Below, piece after piece: positions 8,161 to 17,800 of a DNA stretch of 64,000 bases (positions are counted from its first letter, which is position 1; each line of letters begins with the position of its first letter). Under the pieces are notes generated by a model. It was not told the origin of the DNA. It made no database searches and saw nothing but the letters and a program-made list of their open reading frames with translations. The DNA comes from Callipepla californica brunnescens (lineage: Eukaryota; Chordata; Aves; Galliformes; Odontophoridae). The translations under genes were made by a program, and so were the position numbers. Location: the NCBI GenBank assembly GCA_023055505.1, contig JALIRH010000004.1, positions 52,581,115 to 52,645,114 of the forward strand, read 5' to 3'.

Positions 8161-8439
8161 GAGCGAGCAAACTTTCTGTCACTGATGAATACCAATGGCT
8201 GTCGGCCGGACAGCAGTGTAGCTGACAGCATCCAACGGCTGTTGGTTGTCGGGACTGTTGGAAGGATCCAAATAATTTTGTCACGACGGTACCTCTGATA
8301 AAGTAGAGTTTGTTCCCAATTGCAGTTGTGGGCGCCCCATAAACAGGGAGTGCACAGAGAGAAGAGCGTTACGTCTTTTATCCCTTATTGCCGAACGCTT
8401 ATCTCTTTCTCCACTGGTTCCTCATTGGCTGAATACTGC
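8161..8439. other. Unclassified stretch upstream of the ITPRIPL1-like promoter (U1)
   Basis: No coding similarity was seen. It may contain more of the distal promoter or an old LTR next to the ERV1 gag remnant. The end (about 8431-8456) shares a GTTCACACTC-containing block with 258-285. Equivalents: 22117-22395, 36065-36343, 46440-46718, 56815-57093. Confidence 0.4.
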
Positions 8440-8831
8440 AGGTTCACACTCCATGGTGTCCTGGATATTTGAGGGAAAACAGAGAAACTGGGGGATTGGC
8501 AGAAGAGAGGATTAGACAAATTGCTAAGAGAGGCTCAGAAAGTACACGTAAGGTGAGAGGAGGAGACTCAGAAGAGGCATGCAAAACTTCTGAGATCTGC
8601 AGTAAAAGAAGGACAGGTGGGGGTGTTTCAGGCAAGGAGAAGAGGGAATATTCCTCAGGCAGACAACGTGCTTTAACCTAACCAGACGAGACCCAGAGAT
8701 ATGAGGACAGTAGAATGCTTCTACTGTCAGAAAAAGGGACACATGAAGAAAGACTATAGAAAGAAAATCCAGGACGAGAAAATGTTTAAGGAGGACTGAG
8801 GGGGTCAGGGGCTTTATGTGCTGGGGACCCT
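8440..8831 (+). pseudogene. gag: ERV1 gag remnant, left of the provirus (U1)
   Basis: Decayed gammaretrovirus-like gag. A capsid C-terminal motif reads LLREAQKVHVR, with a stop directly after it. A nucleocapsid knuckle at 8716-8757 has the pattern C-X2-C-X4-H-X4-Y, so the last zinc ligand is Tyr instead of Cys. An extra A just before the knuckle is shared only with U4. The sequence continues, in the uninterrupted units, straight into protease-like sequence. The right edge is the first ACCCT of the provirus target duplication (8827-8831). Confidence 0.75.
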
Positions 8832-9269
8832 TGTTGTGGTTTTGTGGTTTTGATGCCGGTATTCCACATCAGAACATCATGCAGGCCGTTAAGGAGTTAA
8901 TGCTGTGGGAGCAGGGGAGGGGCGGAGCTCCGCACCGGACGCGAGGCCCGCGCTTTTTGGGGTGGCGCGCGCTCTCCGAGCGGCTGTGAGGAGTTCAGCA
9001 CGTGCAACGTAAGCTCCCAGTTTTCTGGTTTGGAAATTTTGTCTCTTTCTCTCAATTGTTCATTTTTATTAGATTTAGTAAAGTTACCGTTCCTTCTCAG
9101 ATCGTGCCGTTGTGTTTTTCTTTACAGACCCTCAATCCCCTCTGTTTCCCCTCCCCCTGGAGCGCGCGGCTCTGCTGAGGCGGCCGCGCGGCAGTTTGTT
9201 TTTCCCTCTCCCTTTCTTTTTCCCTTCTCGGTTCCCCCTTGGGTTACTGTCACGGATAACACCGTGACA
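8832..9269 (+). repeat. ERVL provirus 5' LTR (U1)
   Basis: 438 bp, TGTTGTGG...CGTGACA. A GC box (GGGGAGGGGCGGAG) and a very GC-rich segment precede a T-rich half; no TATA or AATAAA was seen. A candidate intron (donor AAC|GTAAGC at 9009, acceptor TTTCTTTACAG ending 9127) lies inside it. It differs from the 3' LTR by eye at one base in GCACCGGACG and two in CTCTCCGAGCGG. Confidence 0.93.
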
Positions 9270-9275
9270 CATTAT

Positions 9276-9293
9276 TGGTGGAGAATGCGGGCA
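9276..9293 (+). other. Candidate primer binding site of the provirus (U1)
   Basis: TGGTGGAGAATGCGGGCA starts 6 bases after the LTR and begins with TGG, as primer sites do. I could not match it with confidence to a tRNA 3' end. The first in-frame gag ATG outside the LTR (9285) lies inside it. Confidence 0.4.
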
Positions 9294-11195
9294 ATGCAGT
9301 ATTTGTACCCCACTGTAAAACTGGTGCTGAGTGGACTGAGGGTTTTCATGTACCTTGGAGCATGTTGGCGTCTTTTTAAGCTCCTCATGTTCAGCACCGG
9401 AGTCATATCTGCATACAGCTGCTTTAGTGTGCTGATGGGGTTACCCCCCTCCCGCCTAAACAGCCTGGTTAATATGACAGATTATACGGCATTTGGATTG
9501 GTTTCCAGGTACTCTTTTCAGGTTTTTACCTATCTTCAAGGTGTCAGCCTGGCAACTGTGTTATCTGTTTTCCTGAATGTACTCTGTGCAATGGTATTTT
9601 ACATCCAGTGGAGGAAGCCTTCCTCAGAACCAGAGAGCGTTGAATGGCAGGGAAGGTGGGAAAAGTTAGGAAAGAAATTAGAAGCGTGGGGACCCCCGGT
9701 GCAATGTGATTTTGATCTTGAGCACCTGCGGGATCCTGAGAAATTCAGTGAGTGTTTAGGTCAGGAGTCATGTGACTCAGGAAGATCTGAGAAGGAACGG
9801 ATTGTTTGGGGCTTGGCTTGTGCTTATCGAGCTATAATTGATATTCTTGAGAGAAATGGTTTCCAAACCGAGGTTCAGAGCAAAAATGAAAACCTTGAGG
9901 TTAAACCTGACCAGTCACAGGAAGCACCGGCATCTGTGTCGGTTGCCCCTGTGGAAGGCCAGAAATGGAAACGAGTGTCCTCTCGGCTAGAACGGAAAGA
10001 AGAAGTAGAGAAAAAAAAAGAAGATCCAGGTGAGGGGCCCTCTTCAGCACCTACACCACCACCACCACCTAAAAAGGCCACTAAGGAAGGTGAGAAACAT
10101 GGAGACGACAGAGATGAGAAAGAAGAGGAAGATCCAGGTGAGGGGCCCTCCTCAGCATCACCACCACCACCACCTAGAAAGGCCACTAAGAAAAGTGTGA
10201 GGCATGGAGAGGACAGTGATAATGAAGAAATCACCATTACTACTATTCGTCGGCCCCTAAAGATGACTGAAATCCAGGGTTCAAGAAAGGAGTTTGTACG
10301 GCGCTCAGATGAACCTATTGTCACCTGGTTGCTGCGGTGTTGGGACAACGGTGCCAGCAGCGTGTCCCTTGATGGCAACGAAGCCCGCCAACTGGGAAGC
10401 ATTGCTCGAGACCCAGCTATCGACAGAGGGATTAGTAGATGTCTGAGTGGAGTTGCTACCCTCTGGGAACGAGTACTAGTGGCTGTAAAGGAGAGATTTC
10501 CTTACAAAGACGATCTGGAGCCTAAGGTGGAAAGATGGAATACTGTGGAGAAGGGCGTCCAATTTCTGAGAGAAATGGCTGTAGTAGAGATGCTGTACGA
10601 TCCTACTTTCGTCCCTAACAATCCACACCAGGACCGCGATCCTGAGAAAGCATGGTGTAAAGCTGATGTATATTGGAAGCTCTCAAAAACAGCACCAGAA
10701 AGGTACGCAAGTACACTGGTAGCAACATTCAATATACTCGAGGGCCGAAACAGAAGACTCCCATTTCATGAAGTGGTTACTACACTTCAAAATTTTGAAC
10801 AACAACTTCCACCATCACACGTTTCCATTGCAGCTGTATCATCGGTAGCAGGAGAAGTCAGTGACATAAAGAAGATACTGAAAATGATACTGGAGGAATT
10901 GTCCTTACTGATGAACCGGGATGGACCTGTGTCAGTATCAGAAACACCGGATGAAGACGGGGATGATCCAAAGAATCTGATGGAGAAACTGATCAAACTG
11001 ATAAAAGTCTCAGCCATCAAAGGCAACCGCCTCTCTGCTCGAGCAGATGACAGCAGTAACTTCATGTCGCGTGTGTCCATGTGGAGCTTCTTACGAGAGA
11101 ATGGAGAGGACATGAAGAAGTGGCATAAAAAACCCACCCCTGCACTACGAGCACGTGTGAGAGAATTACAGCAGAGATCAAGCTGCCAAAATTGA
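9285..11195 (+). CDS. gag: ERVL gag with N-terminal membrane segments (U1)
   Basis: A 636-codon gag frame from the first ATG after the LTR. The frame is open further back into the LTR, to an ATG at 9030 (721 codons); an ATG at 9294 is a third option. Residues about 32-53 and 83-108 are hydrophobic and could span membranes. They are followed by a charged linker, two acidic/proline blocks (DPGEGPSS..., KATK) and a capsid-like helical region. There is no CCHC knuckle. The last five residues (after ELQQRS) come from a deletion junction in which gag runs directly into integrase sequence. Retroviral fossil; the frame is intact in both U1 and U2. Confidence 0.82.
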   Translation: MRAMQYLYPTVKLVLSGLRVFMYLGACWRLFKLLMFSTGVISAYSCFSVLMGLPPSRLNSLVNMTDYTAFGLVSRYSFQVFTYLQGVSLATVLSVFLNVLCAMVFYIQWRKPSSEPESVEWQGRWEKLGKKLEAWGPPVQCDFDLEHLRDPEKFSECLGQESCDSGRSEKERIVWGLACAYRAIIDILERNGFQTEVQSKNENLEVKPDQSQEAPASVSVAPVEGQKWKRVSSRLERKEEVEKKKEDPGEGPSSAPTPPPPPKKATKEGEKHGDDRDEKEEEDPGEGPSSASPPPPPRKATKKSVRHGEDSDNEEITITTIRRPLKMTEIQGSRKEFVRRSDEPIVTWLLRCWDNGASSVSLDGNEARQLGSIARDPAIDRGISRCLSGVATLWERVLVAVKERFPYKDDLEPKVERWNTVEKGVQFLREMAVVEMLYDPTFVPNNPHQDRDPEKAWCKADVYWKLSKTAPERYASTLVATFNILEGRNRRLPFHEVVTTLQNFEQQLPPSHVSIAAVSSVAGEVSDIKKILKMILEELSLLMNRDGPVSVSETPDEDGDDPKNLMEKLIKLIKVSAIKGNRLSARADDSSNFMSRVSMWSFLRENGEDMKKWHKKPTPALRARVRELQQRSSCQN

Positions 11196-11849
11196 GGTGT
11201 CTCAAATAGACTTGGATTGGCAGAACAAAGGAGAGTTATTCTTAGCTCGGTGGGCCCATGAGACCTCAGGCCATCAAGGAAGGGATGCGACCTATAAGTG
11301 GGCTAGAGACCGAGGGGTGGACTTAACTATGGATGTCATCGCACAGGTTACCCAATGACTGTGATACATGTGCCATAATTAAACAAGCCAAGAGGATGAA
11401 ACCTCTCTGGCAGGAAGGGAGATGGCAGAAGTATAAATATGGGGAGGCGTGGCAGGTTGATTATATCACCTTGCCGCGATCTCGCAATGGTAAGCGTTAT
11501 GTGCTCACCATGGTGGAGGCGACCACTGGGTGGCGGGACATTTAAGCATTGGGAGAAAAATCTGTCAGAAGCCACCTGGTTGGTCAACACTAGGGGATCA
11601 GTAAACCGAGATGGTCCTACACAATCCAGCTCCCTACAGACCATAGAGGGAGATAAGGTCCCTGTAGTACATGTGAAGAGCATGTTGGGAAAAGCAGTGT
11701 GGGTCCTTCCAGCCTCTGGAAAGGGCAGACCCCTCCGTGGAACAGTTTTTGCACAGGGACCTGGGTGCACCTGGTGGGTAATGGATAAAAATGGGGATGT
11801 CCAGTGTGTACCACAAGGGAATCTGATGCTGGGGGAGTGCAGTCTGTAA
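11181..11849 (+). pseudogene. pol: ERVL integrase remnants (U1)
   Basis: Starts at the integrase zinc-finger region (HETSGHQG retained), then a frameshift near 11352 precedes CDTCAIIKQAKRM. The core begins (VDYITLP, ATTGW) and breaks off near 11543 at a deletion with a stop. The remainder, in another frame to 11849, resembles an integrase C-terminal domain (KAVWVLP, TWWVMDKNG, QCVPQGN). No functional integrase can be read. Confidence 0.8.
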
Positions 11850-11966
11850 TTCCATGTGTATATGTATATGTATAGATCTATTTGTATGTAATCTGTGTTA
11901 TTGCTGTTCTTGGTTCTATATAGATACATGTAAGCATGATGTGATGATGTGGAATAAGGGGTGGAA
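11850..11966 (+). other. Non-coding tail of the provirus with polypurine tract (U1)
   Basis: AT-rich, with TATATGTATATG runs. It ends in a purine-rich stretch GGAATAAGGGGTGGAA directly before the 3' LTR, which fits the plus-strand priming site. No envelope-like frame was seen. Confidence 0.6.
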
Positions 11967-12404
11967 TGTTGTGGTTTTGTGGTTTTGATGCCGGTATTCC
12001 ACATCAGAACATCATGCAGGCCGTTAAGGAGTTAATGCTGTGGGAGCAGGGGAGGGGCGGAGCTCCGCACCAGACGCGAGGCCCGCGCTTTTTGGGGTGG
12101 CGCGCGCTCTCTGGGCGGCTGTGAGGAGTTCAGCACGTGCAACGTAAGCTCCCAGTTTTCTGGTTTGGAAATTTTGTCTCTTTCTCTCAATTGTTCATTT
12201 TTATTAGATTTAGTAAAGTTACCGTTCCTTCTCAGATCGTGCCGTTGTGTTTTTCTTTACAGACCCTCAATCCCCTCTGTTTCCCCTCCCCCTGGAGCGC
12301 GCGGCTCTGCTGAGGCGGCCGCGCGGCAGTTTGTTTTTCCCTCTCCCTTTCTTTTTCCCTTCTCGGTTCCCCCTTGGGTTACTGTCACGGATAACACCGT
12401 GACA
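11967..12404 (+). repeat. ERVL provirus 3' LTR (U1)
   Basis: 438 bp, nearly identical to the 5' LTR. Its T-rich half is open in frame with the downstream ERV1 protease remnant, giving a 168-codon chimeric frame at 12165-12671 with no sign of being a real gene. Confidence 0.93.
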
Positions 12405-13950
12405 ACCCTGGATAGAAAAGAGCCCTTGATAAAATTGAAACTGGGTTCTCAGCGTCAGGAAATGGAATTTTTGGTAGACTCTGGGGCAGAAAGATCGACT
12501 GTTCAATATTTACCTCGAGGATGTTCTTTATCCTCGGAAAAGCTACTAGTAATTGGAGCAAAAGGGAACCTTTTATGGTACCCTGTCACAAAGCAGGTAG
12601 AAATAGAATCACCTAGCACCTATGGAATTGGGTTTTCTTATTGGTATCTAAAGCAGAATATAATTTGCTAGGGAGAGATTTAATTGTGGAGTTAGGAATC
12701 AATTTGGAAGTAAAAGATAGAGAACTGTTAAGCCATGTACTCTAACGATAGAAGACGAGGCTAGAATTAACCCAGAAGTTTGATATACTCCAGAATCAGT
12801 AGGGAAGTTAGACATAGAACCCTCTGAAGTAACTATAAAGGATCCAGGGATCCCAATTAGCATAAAACAATATCCTATTTCACAGGAAGGTACATTGAAA
12901 AATTAATATCTAAAGGCCTATTGGCTATTAGAGCCCTGATTAGAGCCATGTACGTCTCCCTGTAATACTCCTATATTCCCTGTAAAAGAAAAACAAAAGC
13001 AAAACAAAACAAACAAACAAAAAAACAACAAAAAACCACGCCTGATGACACATACAGATTGTTCCACAAGTTAAGGGAAATTCATAAGAGAACAATTACC
13101 CGTTTCCCAGTAGTGGCAAACCCCTATGCCCTGCTCAGTCAATGAAACCCAGAATCTAAGTGGTACAGTGTAATTGATTTAAAGGATGCTTTTTGGACCT
13201 GCCCCCTGAAAGCAGAATGCAGAGACTACTTTGCCTTCAAAGGGGAAGATCCGAACACCCATAGAAAGCAACAACTTAGATGGATAGTGCTCCCACAGGG
13301 ACTCACAGAATCCCCTAACTTGTTTGGACAAGCCCTTGAGCAAGTCCTAAAAACTGATGAATCAAACCCACAGGTAACCTTAGTACAATATGCAGATGAT
13401 TTACTATTAGCTGAAACAGACAAGGAAACAGTTAGACAGGGGAGCATTAAATTATTAAATTTCTTAGGTTCAAGGGGTTGAAAGTTTCAAAGGTAAAATT
13501 ACAATTTACAGAAGAGGAAGTGAAATATTTGGGACATTGGTTAAGAAAGGGAAATAAGAAATTAGATCCAGAATGGGTAAATGGGATTTTCTCTTTAAAA
13601 GCCCCGAGGAGTAAAAGGCAGGTGAGGCAGATCTTAGGGCTGCTAGGATACTGTAAACAATATATTGAGAATTATAGCAGTAAGGTAAAGTTTTTAGACC
13701 AGAAGCTAGTACAAGATGGATTGGTAAAGTGGAGTTGAGTCAGAAGGATGAGCAAAGATTAGAAGATTTAAAGGTAGATCTTGTTAATGCACGAGTGTTA
13801 AGCTTACCTGATATAAAAAGGCCATTTCACCTTTTTTGTAAATACAGACAAAGGGACTGCTTTTGGAGTACTGACCCAGGAATGGGCCAGGAAAAAGAAA
13901 TCAGTAGGATACTTTTCAAAAAGTACTTTTCAGCGTTAGCGTAAGGCCTT
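12405..13950 (+). pseudogene. pol: ERV1 pro-pol remnant, right of the provirus (U1)
   Basis: Decayed gammaretrovirus-like protease and RT. The protease shows the active-site pattern VDSGAE (12475-12492). RT shows LPQGLTESPNLFGQAL and YADDLLLAE (YADD at 13389-13400), then RT connection (LGLLGYCKQYIENYS) and the start of RNase H. At least five frame breaks or stops interrupt it (for example 12669, 12787, 13479, 13736). An A-rich insertion splits the RT finger region. It ends near 13950, where the next unit's LTR fragment starts. Confidence 0.82.
12983..13036 (+). repeat. A-rich (CAAA)n tract inside ERV1 pol
   Basis: AAAAC/CAAA-type simple repeat interrupting the RT-coding remnant. Present at 26938-26991, 37308-37361, 47684-47737 and 58058-58111 in the other units. 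Confidence 0.85.
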
Positions 13951-13954
13951 CGGT

Positions 13955-14178
13955 TTATCGGACACTCTCTCTTGCTCACTTTATTTGATTCATTAGCCTC
14001 CGTTCCAAATATTGTATTATATTGTGTTATTTTGCTTTCTGATATCTTATTTAGTAAATTAGCTTTCCTCCTCAGATCGTTGCCGCTGTTTTGTTTCGGG
14101 GCCCTTTTCCCTTTTCCCTTTCCCCCTTCCCCTTGTCCGGGCTGTGGGCCCGTGGGTCTCCTTCCTCCGTTGTCACGG
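13955..14178 (+). mobile_element. Divergent ERVL-type LTR fragment (U2)
   Basis: Same fragment as at 1-224, abutting the ERV1 remnant of U1 directly. Downstream at 14224 the U2 copy reads CTGCATG where U1 reads CTGCAGG, a variant shared with U3. Confidence 0.6.
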
Positions 14179-14566
14179 AACCGGGCCGAACCAGCCCACA
14201 AACCGTTGACAGCTGAGTACTGCATGTTCACACTCTATGGCGACGCTTCGCTGATCATACAAAGACCAAATAAAACATAAATCCCTTGGTCATCTAAACA
14301 ACAGCAAATGGTTTTTATCTAAACACCTCAAATAGCACCTGGTCATTGCTTTCGATCAGATACCAGGTCATGCTGTCAAGTACCTGTTTTACACTTTAAA
14401 CATAAACATTCCCCTCTGGCCCCTTCCATCAACACTCGGTCTCTGTTTTGTATATTTGTCTGTCCTTCCACAGCGATAAGTTTTGGAAAGAGGATGCAGG
14501 GGAGCAGGGTATCCTGGAGCCTGCCTGTGACATCCTAACCTTCCCACAGAGCGGGACAGTTATGCT

Positions 14567-14875
14567 TTGTTTTTGGGGCTGGCACGCAGCTCAGAACCAC
14601 GCGGCCGTCTGCTCACACCCTCTCTTGCAGGGGATGGGGGGAGATTGGAAACCAAAACACTGCAACTTGTTGGTTGAGGTGAACATTATTTATTGTCAAA
14701 AAACAGACAAATAACAGTAAGGATAAAACTGGAAAACTCTCTTGTGAAGGGTGTGTGGAGAGCATGTGGCCTCAGTTTTAACAGGATTTTGCCAAGCTGC
14801 AGGAGTAGGAGAGGAGGACTCCGGTCAATCTGCACGTCATGGAAAAATTAGCTGCATTCTGCAGTCCGACTGCAA
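14567..14875 (-). repeat. Direct repeat A (U2)
   Basis: Copy of the ITPRIPL1-like 3' flank with a minus-strand AATAAA, abutting the ERVL integrase remnant at its right edge. Confidence 0.7.
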
Positions 14876-17800
14876 TCCGTGTCGCCATAGGATTTGCTTC
14901 TCTAAGCCTATGATAGTGTTTCTGGTGGTAGCATGGGGTACTGCGTATGTTTCAAGCCACCCAGTGGTCGCCCCCACCATGGTGAGCACATAACGCTTAC
15001 CACTGTGGGATCGTGGCAAGGTGATATAATCAACCTGTCACACCTCCCCATATTTATACTTCTGCCATCGCCCTTCCTGCCAGAGAGGTTTCATCCTCTT
15101 GGCTTGTTTAATTATGGCACATGTATCACAGTCATGGATCACCTGTGCGATGGCATCCGTAGTTAAGTCCACCCCTCGGTCTCTAGCCCACTTATAGGTC
15201 GCGTCCCTTCCTTGATGGCCTGAGGTCTCATGGGCCCACCGAGCTACAAATAACTCTCCTTTGTTCTGCCAGTCCAAATCTTTTTGAGACACCTCAATTT
15301 TAGCAGCTTGATCTACCTGATGGTTATTTTTCTGTTCTTCAGTAGCTCGATTCTTGGGCACATGAGCATCTACATGACGCACCTTTACAGCCAACTTTTT
15401 TGTTCGGACAGCAATGTCTTTCCACAGTTCCGCAGCCCAGACAGGTTTGCCCTTCCGTTGCCAGTTGTTTTGTTCCCACTGCTGCAACCACCCCCATAAA
15501 GCGCTTGTCACCATCCAAGAGTCAGTATAAAGATACAGCATTGACCACCTCTCCCGTTCAGCCACATCTAAGGCCACTTGGACAGCCTTTACCTCTGCAA
15601 ATTGACTCGATTCTCCTTCTCCTTCAGTGGCCTCTGCTACTCGTCGTGTGGGGCTCCACACAGCAGCCTTCCATCTGCGATGTTTCCCAACAATACGACA
15701 CGATCCATCAGTGAAGAGGGCATATGTCTGTTCATTTTCTGTTAGTTCGTTATATGGTGGGGCCTCTTTTGCGCGTGGTACCTCCTCTGCTGGTGATGTT
15801 CCAAATTTCTTGCCTTCAGGCCAGTCCATGATCACCTCAAACATCCCTGGATGGCTGAGGTTCCCCATCCGAGCTCGCTGTGTAATCAGCACAATCCATT
15901 TACTCCAGGTGGCATCGGTGGCATGATGGGTGGAGGGAACCTTTCCTCTGAACATCCAGTTCAGCACTGGCAATCGAGGCGCCAGGAGGAGCTGCGTCTC
16001 AGTGCCAGTTACTTCAGAGGCAGCCCGAACTCCCTCGTATGCTGCCAAAATCTCCTTCTCAGTTGGAGTGTAGCACTCCTCCCAACCCCTGCACGCTCTG
16101 CTCCAAAATCCCAGGGGTCGGCCTCGGGTCTCCCCAGAGGCTCTTTGCCACAGACTCCAAGTGGGACCTTTCTCTCCAGCCGCAGTGTAGAGGAGGTTCT
16201 TTACGTCCTGTCCCATCTGTACTGGCCCCAGGGCAACCGCACGGGCTATCTCCTGTTTAATCTGCTCAAAGGCCTGCTGCTGTTCAGGACCCCATGCAAA
16301 ATTATTCTTCTTTCGGGTCACCTGATAGAGGGGGCTTACTATGACGCTGTAGTTTGGGATATGCATCCTCCAAAAGCCTACTACACCGAGAAAAGACGGT
16401 GTCTCTTTTTTGCTAGTGGGTGGTGACATGCTGGTGATTTTGTCAACCACATCTCCTGGGATGTGACGACGCCCATCTTGCCATTTTACTCCTAGAAACT
16501 GAATTTCTTGGGCAGGTCCCTTCACTTTGTTTCGTTTGATAGCAAAACCAGCACCCAGAAGAATTTGGATTATTCGCTCTCCTTTTTTAAAAACTTCTTC
16601 TGCTGTATCACCCCACACAACAATGTCATCAATATATTGGAGGTGCTCAGGTGCCCCACCCTGTTCCAGTGTGGTCTGAACCAACCCATGGCAAATGGTT
16701 GGGCTGTGTTTCCACCCCTGGGGCAAACGGTCCCAAGTGTACTGAACGCCCCTCCAGGTGAAAGCGAACTGTGGTCTGCACTCTGTGGCCAAAGGAATAG
16801 AGAAGAACGCATTGGCAATGTCAATGGCAGCATACCACTTGGCTGCTTTTGACTCCACTTCATATTGCAGCTCCAACATATCTGGCACAGCGGCGCTCAG
16901 TGGGGGTGTGACTTCATTCAGACCACGGTAATCTACCGTCAGCCTCCGTTCTCCATTGGATTTACGTACCGGCCATATGGGGCTGTTAAATGGTGAGTGG
17001 GTTTTGCTGATCACTCCCTGGCTCTCTAGCTGACGGATCAAGTTATGAATGGGGAGCAAGGAATCCCTGTTGGTGCGGTATTGCCGTCTGTGTACTGTTT
17101 TCGTAGCAATTGGTACCTGCTGCTCTTTTACTTTCAGTACCCCCACAACAGAAGGATCTTCCGACAGGCCAGGTAAAACAGACAGCTGCTGAATGTTGTC
17201 AGCATCTACAGCAGCTATTCCAAAAGCCCATCGGTATCCCTTGGGATCCTTGAAATGTCCCCTTCTAAGATAATCAATACCGACTATGCATGGAGCCCCC
17301 TGTCCAGTCACTATACGATGTTTCTGCCAGTCTTTACCGGTGAGGCTTATTTCTGCCTCCAACACAGACAATTCCTGAGAGCCCCCAGTCACTCCAGAAA
17401 TATAAATCAATTCTGACCCTTTAGAACTCGAAGGCATTAGAGTGCACTGTGCACCAGTGCCTTATATTTTTGTGGTTCTGATGTGCCAGGCCATCGAATC
17501 CACACAGTCCAATACACTCTATTATCCCTTTCCCTCCCCTGGCTGAGGGCAGGGCCCCTCTATTGGTTATCTGTGGTGACCGGGGCAATTTCATTGGTGG
17601 CTGATCTCTGCTGTAATTCTCTCACCCGTGCTCGTAGTGCAGGGGTGGGTTTTTTATGCCACTTCTTCATGTCCTCTCCATTTTCTCGTAAGAAGCTCCA
17701 CATGGACACACGTGACATGAAGTTACTGCTGTCATCTGCTCGAGCAGAGAGGCGGCTGCCTTTGATGGCTGAGACTTTTATCAGTTTGATCAGTTTCTCC

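Larger units (their letters stand above)
8832..12404 (+). mobile_element. ERVL provirus with two LTRs, internally deleted (U1)
   Basis: A 3,573-bp element bounded by TG...CA and flanked by a perfect 5-bp target duplication ACCCT (8827-8831 and 12405-12409). U3, U4 and U5 carry the same site with one ACCCT and no insert, which fixes both edges. The order is LTR, gag, broken integrase, LTR; protease, RT and RNase H are missing. Both the 5-bp duplication and the TGTTGTGG end suit ERVL. The two LTRs differ at about three positions, so the insertion is young relative to the ERV1 it interrupts. Confidence 0.95.
1..13954. repeat. Tandem array unit U1 (long form)
   Basis: First of five complete head-to-tail units; the phase is arbitrary and set at window base 1. 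The same order of elements recurs from 13955. This 13,954-bp long form carries the 3.57-kb ERVL provirus inside the ERV1 fragment. Distinguishing variants include an extra A at the ERV1 zinc-finger region (about 8714, shared with U4) and a Lys codon at ITPRIPL1-like residue 237 (shared with U3). Confidence 0.97.

Noticed and set aside
7521..8225. 234-codon plus-strand frame over the start of the ITPRIPL1-like gene and its promoter
   Set aside because: Antisense to coding sequence and a GC-rich promoter; low-complexity Pro/Ala/Gly composition; no homology recognised.
11850..11966. Envelope gene in the provirus
   Set aside because: Only about 117 bp separates the integrase remnant from the 3' LTR, and no open frame of use is present; ERVL elements usually lack env.
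11348..12004. 218-codon minus-strand frame across the provirus end
   Set aside because: Antisense to the integrase remnants and AT-rich tail; no domain seen.
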